Assembly (NCBI GenBank): GCA_036654655.1
Contig: JAVVRP010000011.1
Coordinates: 1-19,087, forward strand
Direction of reading: 5' to 3'
DNA: 19,087 nucleotides
Origin: JAVVRP01 sp036654655
Lineage (GTDB): Bacteria; Bacillota; Clostridia; Christensenellales; UBA1242
Part shown: positions 14,204 to 19,087 of the stretch, in pieces
Layout: each line of letters begins with the position of its first letter
Position numbering within the stretch: the stretch's first letter is position 1
Translations under genes and position numbers: made by a program
The notes under the pieces: model-generated
Databases searched by the model: none
What the model was told of the DNA's origin: nothing
Seen by the model: only the letters and a program-made list of their open reading frames with translations

Positions 14204-14548
14204 ATGGAAGCAAAGCGTGGAGATATTTTTCTTGCTGATTTAAGCCCGATTATTGGAAGCGAGCAAGGCGGAACTCGCCCTGTTTTGGTGTTGTCAAATG
14301 ATGTGGGTAACAAATTTTCTCCAACAGTTATTGTTGGAATTATAACAAGCCAACAAACAAAAGCAAAGTTGCCAACACATGTTGAAATTAATAAGTTTCA
14401 AGATAATTTGGCAAAAAACTCAATTGTGCTTTTGGAACAATTAAGAACAATTGATAAACAAAGATTAATTCGTCAATTTGCAACATTGTCACCAATTAAA
14501 ATGAAGCAGATAGACAGGGCATTATTAATATCCCTTGGGTTATATTAA
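14204..14548 (+). CDS. mazF: MazF/NdoA (PemK)-type mRNA interferase toxin
   Basis: The 114-aa protein closely follows the MazF/EndoA pattern: KRGDIFLADLSPIIGSEQGG, then RPVLVLSNDVGNKFSPTVIV and KAKLPTHVEI, and a C-terminal helix ending LLISLGLY. The catalytic Arg25 and Thr48 expected from the Bacillus enzyme are in place. Members cut single-stranded RNA at short sequences, UACAU in the Bacillus case. ATG 14204 gives the family's normal N-terminus. Its only Shine-Dalgarno, GGAGG at 14184-14188, lies 15 nt upstream, which is too far for efficient use; earlier in-frame ATGs at 14177/14180 would add 8-9 unusual residues. No antitoxin gene lies in the 71 nt upstream. It converges on argS. Confidence 0.93.
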   Translation: MEAKRGDIFLADLSPIIGSEQGGTRPVLVLSNDVGNKFSPTVIVGIITSQQTKAKLPTHVEINKFQDNLAKNSIVLLEQLRTIDKQRLIRQFATLSPIKMKQIDRALLISLGLY

Positions 14549-14553
14549 ATAAC

Positions 14554-16326
14554 TTACATTTTCTCAGGCAAGTCAATTGCAAGTGTGTTAAGCCCAATTT
14601 CAATGGCGCGTAAAACTAGTTTGCAAAGTGAAATATAACTTTCACGAGTGGTTTTGTTTTGCTGGGTTAAAATTTTTATGTTGTTATAAAAAGTTGAAAA
14701 AGCCGAGCAAATTTCATATAGTGATAAGCAAAGAGTAGATAAAGAGTGATTTTTAAAACAAGCCTCAAAACTATCCAAAAATTTAAATATAGCCAAAACA
14801 ATTTGCTTTTCTTCATTTAAATTAATTAAAATTTTTCCGTCTAGTTCATCGGTTTTTGCTAACAAAGATTTTATTCTTGCACCAGTATATTGAATATAAG
14901 GCCCTGTTTTGCCCTCAAAAGAGCAAAATTTTTCAACATCAAATATATAATTTTTGTAAACTGTGTTAGATAAATCGCAAAATTTTAGTGCTGCAACGCC
15001 AATTGAAAGTGCAGTTTTATCGTCATTTTTAATGCCGTTTTCTGTTAGGCGGTCTTTTGCTTTTGTTTTAACAAGATTTATGATATCATCTAATTTTATT
15101 GAACCGCCATCACGCGTTTTAAAAACTTTTCCGTCCGGACCATTCATAGTGCCATAGCCCACATGCAAAAGAATTTGATTTTCGGGAGATATGCCAGACA
15201 TTTTTGCTGCCCTAAAAATCTTTTCAAAATGAGCGGTGCCTTGACGCTCGTCAACAATATATTGAATTTCATCGGGTGAATATTGCAAATTTCTCATATA
15301 AATGGTTGCCAAGTCACTTGTGTCATAAAGGTCAGCGCCATTGCTTTTTTTTAAAAAAACAGGTGGCATAGGGTTTCTGTAAAGTTGTTTGTCGTTATCA
15401 TTTTTTTTAGGAATGGGTTGATTTTCGCCTTCATGTGCAACATTTACAATAAGTGCACCATCATAATCTTGTGTTAAGTTTTTTTCTTTAAAAATATTAA
15501 TTGTTTGCTCAACAAATGGTTCGGCATCACTTTCACCAAGCCAAAGATCAAAATAACAATTTAATTGGGCATAATTTTGCTTGATTTTTGTTATTGAAAC
15601 ACTTTTAATTTCTTCAAAAACTTTGCGATAAGGTTGCTTTCCTTGTTGAATAAAAAGCGTAAAATCTTCCGCAGTTTTTTTAAAAATTAAATCTTCTTTC
15701 ATGCGCAATGATGCCTTTGGATAGGCTTCATTAAGCATATCCAAGGTAATTTGTGGTTTGTTGCCTTTTCCTTTAAAATAGTAATCCAAAATGCCATCAC
15801 TTTTTAGTGATGCAATAACAAGTCCCATTTGTAATCCCCAATCTCCAAGATGGACATCGGAAATGGTTTTATGTCCAAGCAAACGGTACAAGCGGTTAAG
15901 GGCCTCGCCAATAATTGGGGAACGTAAATGCCCCATATGTAAGGATTTTGCAATGTTTGCCCCACCATAATCTAAAAAAATAAGTTTTGGTGTGTTTGTT
16001 TTTTTAACACAAAAATCTTTGTTAATTAATATTTTATTTGCATAATAAGAGAGCCCAATGTTGGTTAAAGAGATATTCAAAAACCCAGCACCTGCAATTG
16101 AAAAAATAAAATTTTCATAATTTTTGCTGTTTAAAGTGCAGGCAAGTTGTTCTGCAATTTTAATTGGTGGCAGTTTTACTGTTTTTGAAATAAAAAAAGC
16201 AATATTGCTTTGAAAGTCCGCAAGTTGAGGTGCGTTAGAAAATTCAACAAACAAATTGTCGCAATTGTAATTATTTTCTGTGCATGCAAGTTTTAATTTA
16301 CTTTCTAGTTCATCGTTTAAAAACAT
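14554..16326 (-). CDS. argS: Arginyl-tRNA synthetase
   Basis: The 590-aa class I synthetase charges tRNA-Arg; it needs bound tRNA to activate arginine. The N-terminal Add-1 domain (1-110) ends in FSIAGAGFLNISL. The catalytic core has FLDYGGANIAKSLHMGHLRS with HMGH (130-133) as the HIGH motif, then ISDVHLGDWGLQMG and VFKTRDGGSIKLDD in the place of KMSKS, as usual for this enzyme. The C-terminal anticodon-binding DALR domain ends in the typical IDLPEKM. The length is slightly above the usual 550-580. GAGG is 6 nt before the ATG. A tRNA-Arg gene lies about 340 nt away on the other strand. Confidence 0.97.
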   Translation of the reverse strand: MFLNDELESKLKLACTENNYNCDNLFVEFSNAPQLADFQSNIAFFISKTVKLPPIKIAEQLACTLNSKNYENFIFSIAGAGFLNISLTNIGLSYYANKILINKDFCVKKTNTPKLIFLDYGGANIAKSLHMGHLRSPIIGEALNRLYRLLGHKTISDVHLGDWGLQMGLVIASLKSDGILDYYFKGKGNKPQITLDMLNEAYPKASLRMKEDLIFKKTAEDFTLFIQQGKQPYRKVFEEIKSVSITKIKQNYAQLNCYFDLWLGESDAEPFVEQTINIFKEKNLTQDYDGALIVNVAHEGENQPIPKKNDNDKQLYRNPMPPVFLKKSNGADLYDTSDLATIYMRNLQYSPDEIQYIVDERQGTAHFEKIFRAAKMSGISPENQILLHVGYGTMNGPDGKVFKTRDGGSIKLDDIINLVKTKAKDRLTENGIKNDDKTALSIGVAALKFCDLSNTVYKNYIFDVEKFCSFEGKTGPYIQYTGARIKSLLAKTDELDGKILINLNEEKQIVLAIFKFLDSFEACFKNHSLSTLCLSLYEICSAFSTFYNNIKILTQQNKTTRESYISLCKLVLRAIEIGLNTLAIDLPEKM

Positions 16327-16363
16327 TTTATCCTCATATTATATGTTAAATTAAAAAGTTTGT

Positions 16364-16392
16364 AAGTTGCAATCAGTGTTAGCGTGCAACTT
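16364..16392 (-). promoter_or_regulatory. Stem-loop at the 5' end of the argS leader
   Basis: Perfect 8-bp inverted repeat AAGTTGCA (16364-16371) / TGCAACTT (16385-16392) with a 13-nt loop. The predicted argS transcript starts at about 16391, so the stem would form from the very first bases of the mRNA. The ~65-nt leader is too short for a T-box. It could protect the 5' end or be an operator. Confidence 0.4.
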
Positions 16393-16397
16393 TAATT

Positions 16398-16426
16398 ATA
16401 ATATATTATAACACAAACAAAGTCAA
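16398..16426 (-). promoter_or_regulatory. Promoter for argS
   Basis: On the minus strand TTGACT (16426-16421), 17-nt spacer, TATTAT (16403-16398): one mismatch in each hexamer. Confidence 0.7.
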
Positions 16427-16544
16427 GAAAAATGACAATGTAAAAACATTAAATTAATCAGACAAAAATATTGTTTGCAAAAACAAAAAACTTTAACCAT
16501 TACAAATATTTTTTTATAATTTGTTAAAAAAATGCAAAAAACGG

Positions 16545-16573
16545 TTGACAGACATTTGAGTGTGTGTTATGAT
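16545..16573 (+). promoter_or_regulatory. Promoter of the tRNA operon
   Basis: Perfect TTGACA (16545-16550), 17-nt spacer, TATGAT (16568-16573), 17 nt before the first tRNA. It is among the closest to consensus in the window, as expected for stable RNA. Confidence 0.85.
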
Positions 16574-16590
16574 ATTTAGGCTTCAAAAGT

Positions 16591-16664
16591 GCGGGTGTAG
16601 CTCAGTGGTAGAGCCCCAGCCTTCCAAGCTGGTTGCGAGGGTCCGATTCCCTTCACCCGCTCCA
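16591..16664 (+). tRNA. tRNA-Gly (anticodon TCC)
   Basis: Acceptor GCGGGTG/CACCCGC closes the cloverleaf; anticodon loop CTTCCAA (16621-16627) in stem CCAGC/GCTGG; discriminator T and encoded CCA. First gene of the seven-tRNA operon; 3 nt separate it from tRNA-Arg. Confidence 0.97.
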
Positions 16665-16667
16665 CAA

Positions 16668-16744
16668 GCGCCTGTAGCTCAGCCGGATAGAGCAATGCCC
16701 TTCTAAGGCAGAGGTCGGGGGTTCGAATCTCTCCAGGCGCACCA
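16668..16744 (+). tRNA. tRNA-Arg (anticodon TCT)
   Basis: Acceptor GCGCCTG/CAGGCGC; anticodon loop CTTCTAA (anticodon 16702-16704), discriminator A, encoded CCA. The outermost anticodon-stem pair reads A·G, a small irregularity; the other four pairs are normal. It decodes AGA/AGG, the main Arg codons in AT-rich genomes. Confidence 0.96.
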
Positions 16745-16747
16745 TAC

Positions 16748-16824
16748 GGTGAGTGTAGCTCAGTTGGTAGAGCGCCAGATTGTGGCTCTGGAAGTCGTGG
16801 GTTCGAGCCCCATCACTCACCCCA
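16748..16824 (+). tRNA. tRNA-His (anticodon GTG)
   Basis: Acceptor GTGAGTG/CACTCAC with an extra G at 16748 that can pair with C73 (16821), the G-1 identity mark of tRNA-His. Anticodon loop TTGTGGC (anticodon 16782-16784) in stem CCAGA/TCTGG; encoded CCA. Confidence 0.97.
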
Positions 16825-16912
16825 ATCATAATCACAAACAGCAATGCAAAGTGGATGTGAGGCAAAGGCGTAAACTTGTAAAAAGTTTTAAATAGCGTTC
16901 AAATTGCCACAA

Positions 16913-16987
16913 TGGGGTGTCGCCAAGTGGTAAGGCATTGGACTCTGACTCCAACATTCGTGGGTTCAAATCCTACCACCCCAGCCA
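16913..16987 (+). tRNA. tRNA-Gln (anticodon CTG)
   Basis: Acceptor TGGGGTG/CACCCCA, discriminator G, encoded CCA. Anticodon loop CTCTGAC (anticodon 16945-16947) in stem TTGGA/TCCAA. It is preceded by an 88-nt spacer that holds only a weak AAACTT-N5-AAGTTT hairpin (16872-16888). It is a diverged paralogue of the next gene. Confidence 0.95.
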
Positions 16988-17060
16988 AAACCTATCTTGT
17001 ACATCAAAACCGTGCAGTAAAAAGGCAAACAGTTTTAAAAAATTAAACAAGTTTGCATGA

Positions 17061-17135
17061 TGGGGTGTAGCCAAGCGGTAAGGCACCAGACTTTGACTCT
17101 GGCATGCGTAGGTTCAAATCCTGCCACCCCAGCCA
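17061..17135 (+). tRNA. tRNA-Gln (anticodon TTG)
   Basis: Same acceptor as the preceding Gln tRNA; anticodon loop CTTTGAC (anticodon 17093-17095) in stem CCAGA/TCTGG; discriminator G and encoded CCA. It reads CAA, and CAG by wobble. The 73-nt spacer before it shows no feature. Confidence 0.97.
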
Positions 17136-17169
17136 TCTTAAACAATAAGTTTTAAGAAAAAAAATAAAT

Positions 17170-17245
17170 GGTTCACTAGCTCAGTTGGTAGAGCACTTGA
17201 CTTTTAATCAAGGTGTCCCGGGTTCGAGCCCCGGGTGAGCCACCA
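17170..17245 (+). tRNA. tRNA-Lys (anticodon TTT)
   Basis: Acceptor GGTTCAC/GTGAGCC with one T-G pair; anticodon loop CTTTTAA (anticodon 17203-17205) in stem CTTGA/TCAAG; discriminator A, encoded CCA. Confidence 0.97.
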
Positions 17246-17299
17246 AAAATCATTAATATAATTTAAAGATTTAGTGTTTTTATTTTAATAATTGAAAAC

Positions 17300-17381
17300 G
17301 CGGATATGGCGGAATGGTAGACGCGCTAGACTTAGGATCTAGTGAGCAATCGTGGGGGTTCAAGTCCCTTTATCCGCACCA
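17300..17381 (+). tRNA. tRNA-Leu (anticodon TAG)
   Basis: Acceptor GCGGATA/TATCCGC; anticodon loop CTTAGGA (anticodon 17333-17335) in stem CTAGA/TCTAG; a longer variable arm as expected for a class II tRNA (82 nt in all); encoded CCA. Last gene of the operon. Confidence 0.96.
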
Positions 17382-17384
17382 AAT

Positions 17385-17435
17385 GGGGCTCAGTTGAACC
17401 CGTAGAAATATGGAAATTGGCTGGGCCCTTTTTTA
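17385..17435 (+). terminator. Terminator of the tRNA operon, with an unusually large loop
   Basis: Stem GGGCTCAG (17386-17393) / CTGGGCCC (17421-17428) with one T-G pair, closed directly by T6. The loop is 27 nt, larger than usual, and may fold further. Confidence 0.75.
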
Positions 17436-17456
17436 TTTTTAAAAATATTAAATTTT

Positions 17457-17483
17457 TTTACCTGATTGTTTAGGCAAATTTTT
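17457..17483 (+). terminator. Second hairpin with T-tract, possible back-up terminator
   Basis: Stem TTTACCT (17457-17463) / AGGCAAA (17472-17478), one wobble pair, 8-nt loop, then T5. It is oriented as a plus-strand terminator behind the tRNA terminator and abuts the stop codon of the convergent SLOG gene, whose 3' end it may also protect. Confidence 0.45.
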
Positions 17484-17485
17484 AA

Positions 17486-17962
17486 TTAAGGAAATTGTGC
17501 TAAATTTATAAACATTTTTTTGTTATTCTTTGCATATTGCATTGCTTTATATGCTCCGCTGTTTTCAGTATTTTTTACATAAAACACAACATAATCACTT
17601 TGGTCTATTATTTTGCAGTTACGGAAATAAATTCTTTGATACCACCAATCAAATTTTAAATTTAAATAAACAAACTCTTCATAATCTTCATTTTTTAACC
17701 AACCTGGTCTTTTGCATATTCGCTGATGTCTTGGGTCAGATAAGCAATATATTCTTTTCAAATCAGGATAAATTACTTTTAATTTAGTTACAATTCGCCA
17801 ACACAAATCGTCAAACTCGCCAAGCCCACCAAAATAGAAAATTTTAACTTGCTTGTTTTCAATTAAGTTAATCAAACAACTTTTTAATTTTTCTTTTAGT
17901 TCATAAGTGATTTTTATTTTGCTATGACCAAAAACAGAACAAATTTTATAATACTTCGTCAT
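17486..17962 (-). CDS. SLOG/Rossmann-fold small protein of unknown function
   Basis: The protein has 158 aa. It follows a pattern I know from small Bacillota proteins of the SLOG (DprA/YpsA-related) superfamily: an N-terminal CSVFGHSK strand-loop (8-15), a glycine-rich FYFGGLGEFD (42-51), then LKVIYPDLKRIYCLSD, IYFRN (111-115), DQSDYVVFYV (120-129) and SGAYKAMQYA (135-144). SLOG domains bind nucleotides or nucleotide-derived ligands; the ligand here is unknown. I set the start at ATG 17962, not 17998, because a TTGAAT-18-TATAAT promoter covers 17999-17970 and the longer start would overlap its -35. The mRNA is then essentially leaderless, with no Shine-Dalgarno. It is divergent from the XRE regulator. 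Confidence 0.75.
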   Translation of the reverse strand: MTKYYKICSVFGHSKIKITYELKEKLKSCLINLIENKQVKIFYFGGLGEFDDLCWRIVTKLKVIYPDLKRIYCLSDPRHQRICKRPGWLKNEDYEEFVYLNLKFDWWYQRIYFRNCKIIDQSDYVVFYVKNTENSGAYKAMQYAKNNKKMFINLAQFP

Positions 17963-18058
17963 GTGTAATATTATATCATATATTTTTAAAAAATTCAATG
18001 CACCGAAGTATATTTATAAAAAATAATCATACCATATAGATACTTCAACACAACGAAG
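17951..18058. promoter_or_regulatory. Repeated ATACTTCG/CGAAGTAT motifs in the divergent SLOG-XRE control region
   Basis: ATACTTCG at 17951-17958, its exact inverse CGAAGTAT at 18004-18011, ATACTTC at 18040-18046, and CTTC-N8-GAAG at 18043-18058. The pairs 17951/18004 and 18005/18046 are inverted, so they flank the SLOG promoter on both sides and cover the probable XRE promoter. This layout fits operators for the adjacent XRE repressor; that link is inference. Confidence 0.5.
17970..17999 (-). promoter_or_regulatory. Promoter for the SLOG gene
   Basis: Minus strand: TTGAAT (17999-17994), 18-nt spacer, perfect TATAAT (17975-17970). The -10 box ends 7 nt before ATG 17962, so transcription should start at or next to the start codon. 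Confidence 0.6.
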
Positions 18059-18070
18059 ACGGAGAAAGGT

Positions 18071-18310
18071 GTGAAACTAAAAAATGCAATAGCAAAAAGA
18101 ATTAAAGAAATAATAAATAATGAAGGAATTTCTCAATATGAATTATTTAAAAGAACAGGAGTCCCTCAATCAACAATAAGCACAATTTTAAATACAGAAA
18201 TTAAAACTGTAAAAATGAGCACTCTTTACGAATTGTGTTCAGGTCTTGAAATAGAGTTGTCAGACTTTTTTAATTGTGATTACTTAAAAATAGAAAATTT
18301 AGAAGATTAA
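18071..18310 (+). CDS. XRE (Cro/CI-type) helix-turn-helix transcriptional regulator
   Basis: The 79-aa protein is a single HTH domain. It opens with MKLKNAIAKRIKEIINNEGI, the HTH core is ISQYELFKRTGVPQSTISTI (20-39), and LYELCSGLEIELSDFF (52-67) is the typical family ending, with only a short acidic tail. It should bind DNA as a dimer. The start is GTG 18071, with GGAG at 18061-18064 six nt upstream. It diverges from the SLOG gene and probably represses that promoter and its own through the ATACTTCG motifs. Similar small regulators occur both in chromosomes and in mobile elements. No integrase or phage gene is visible nearby. Confidence 0.88.
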   Translation: MKLKNAIAKRIKEIINNEGISQYELFKRTGVPQSTISTILNTEIKTVKMSTLYELCSGLEIELSDFFNCDYLKIENLED

Positions 18311-18699
18311 CATTTTATTTTAATCAACCAATTTTTGAAAAATGCAATTTGTTAAATTTTTAAAATTTTATTTTGTAAAATTTGTGATGCAAACTTATGC
18401 TCAATAATTTGCACCAAAAAAATAGCCATCAAACATGTGCTTGTTTTTTTGTTTAAACATTAATTAAAATTTAAAACTTTTTTTACATTTTGTTTAATTA
18501 TGATTTTATTTTCGACTCAGTATTTTTTTCAAGTTGTGACAAGAAACATCAAGTTAAAACATGTTTATATTTTCTTGCTTTTATAAAATATAAATTTTTT
18601 GTTAATTGCTTTTCATATTTGTTAACAACATCCACAATTAAAAAATTTGTCAGTTTTCAAATTGCAAAAATATAATTTTTAATTTTAAAAATGTTTTTG

Positions 18700-18708
18700 T
18701 GCTATAAT
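18700..18708 (+). promoter_or_regulatory. Orphan extended -10 element
   Basis: TGCTATAAT: a TGn extension plus perfect TATAAT (18703-18708) with no recognisable -35. No open reading frame with a ribosome binding site follows, so if active it would make a non-coding transcript. In DNA this AT-rich such a match can also arise by chance. Confidence 0.35.
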
Positions 18709-18940
18709 TCAAACCTTACAAATTTACAACAAATATATAATTTATTATATCTGTGCGTCAAAGTGTTGTAACCGTTTAAAAAAATAATAATGCATATAAA
18801 ATTTTAATAAAATTGCAAACATTTTTGTTATAAAATAATGCAATTTTTTATATATTCTAATATTTTAAAAATATATTATTTTGATAATCAACTGTTGTCA
18901 TAGTTAACAATAATGTTTAATTAATTTATTTTATAAAAAT

Positions 18941-18963
18941 ATTTTATTTTATTTTATTTTATT
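18941..18963. repeat. ATTTT pentanucleotide tandem repeat
   Basis: Four perfect ATTTT units plus ATT, immediately before the GC-richer island. Confidence 0.8.
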
Positions 18964-18976
18964 AAAGCATATATTT

Positions 18977-19062
18977 ACCTGGCAAAACCATTGCTGGAGG
19001 AAACCACTTCTAGGGTGTATCTGACGTTGGTGACATACTCAACAATCCACTGCTTCAACCTA
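18977..19062. other. GC-richer island, candidate structured RNA or mobile-element end
   Basis: These 86 nt hold 40 G or C (about 46%), while the surrounding several hundred bases are far more AT-rich. Possible pairing on the plus strand: CTGGCAA/TTGCTGG with a 5-nt loop (18979-18997), and an outer TAGGGTG/CAACCTA helix with one mismatch (19011-19017 / 19056-19062). Three related nonamers occur (ACCATTGCT, ACCACTTCT, TCCACTGCT). I recognise no known RNA family. On the minus strand a 37-codon frame crosses it without a family match. Confidence 0.4.
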
Positions 19063-19087
19063 ATAAGTATATACAAAAATAATTATG

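Larger units (their letters stand above)
18311..18974. other. Gene-free, extremely AT-rich intergenic stretch
   Basis: No credible coding region is present; the longest plus-strand frame (61 codons at 18490) is Phe/Lys-rich with no ribosome binding site or motif. The stretch contains a weak AAACA-N6-TGTTT hairpin followed by T's (18431-18450), a TTGTTAACAA palindrome (18619-18628), an extended -10 element (18700-18708) and a pentanucleotide run (18941-18963). Confidence 0.6.

Noticed and set aside
16653..16865. 70-codon minus-strand frame with a GARTHD/RFEPPTSALEG-like sequence
   Set aside because: It is antisense to the Arg and His tRNA genes and to the end of tRNA-Gly; this peptide type is a well-known spurious annotation over tRNAs.
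16821..17060. CRISPR-like repeats in the tRNA spacers
   Set aside because: The repeated sequence is the two homologous tRNA-Gln genes; there are no regularly spaced repeats and no cas genes.
18490..18675. 61-codon open frame in the AT-rich stretch
   Set aside because: No ribosome binding site, low-complexity Phe/Lys composition, no motif; expected by chance at this base composition.
18311..18974. Replication origin
   Set aside because: The stretch is AT-rich, but only one imperfect DnaA-box-like sequence (CATCCACA, 18628-18635) is seen and dnaA/dnaN are not adjacent.

Overview
This is a 19 kb piece of an AT-rich bacterial chromosome, by eye about 30% G+C. It most likely comes from an uncultured low-GC Bacillota (Clostridia-like) lineage. 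The reasons are a stand-alone ClpC with an N domain and UVR motif, long-form HPF, RecX, an acpS-mazF(ndoA) neighbourhood, consensus sigma-A promoters (TTGACA/TATAAT), some extended -10 elements, and SpoVB/MurJ-type and LysM proteins. The standard bacterial code is used: TGA is a real stop (end of tyrS) and Trp is TGG. No taxon can be named from the sequence alone.

Layout. 1-874: two co-directional unknown genes, the first cut by the window edge, the second resembling the N-lobe of a small kinase-like family. 1028-2521: an exported surface protein with a degenerate InlB-type repeat and BspA-type leucine-rich repeats. It faces a MOP-superfamily lipid flippase (2534-4063, minus). A tiny double-LysM protein (4171-4461) diverges from the flippase and is followed by a YghO-like acyltransferase (4518-5726) with its own promoter and terminator. 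5841-8798 uvrA and 8843-11257 clpC form a repair/proteostasis block, with a separate clpC promoter inside the 3' end of uvrA. Then come hpf (11332-11862) and a compact unit tyrS-recX-acpS-mazF (11939-14548). argS (14554-16326, minus) converges on mazF with 5 nt between them.

16545-17435 is a seven-gene tRNA operon (Gly-Arg-His-Gln-Gln-Lys-Leu), all with encoded CCA, a consensus promoter and a terminator. Downstream is a small accessory module: a SLOG/Rossmann-fold protein (17486-17962, minus) divergent from an XRE-type repressor (18071-18310), with repeated ATACTTCG/CGAAGTAT motifs between them. The last 777 nt (18311-19087) have no convincing gene. They are extremely AT-rich except for a ~86-nt island of about 46% G+C near the right edge that may be a structured RNA or the end of a mobile element.

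Most of the window is housekeeping. The points worth a second look are the divergent SLOG/XRE locus, the clpC promoter with a TTTGAA-N10-TTCAAA palindrome and no ctsR/mcsAB, a mazF toxin with no adjacent antitoxin but a perfect 18-bp palindrome upstream, genes starting within about 12 nt of a TATAAT box without a Shine-Dalgarno, tyrS without a T-box, and the GC island.
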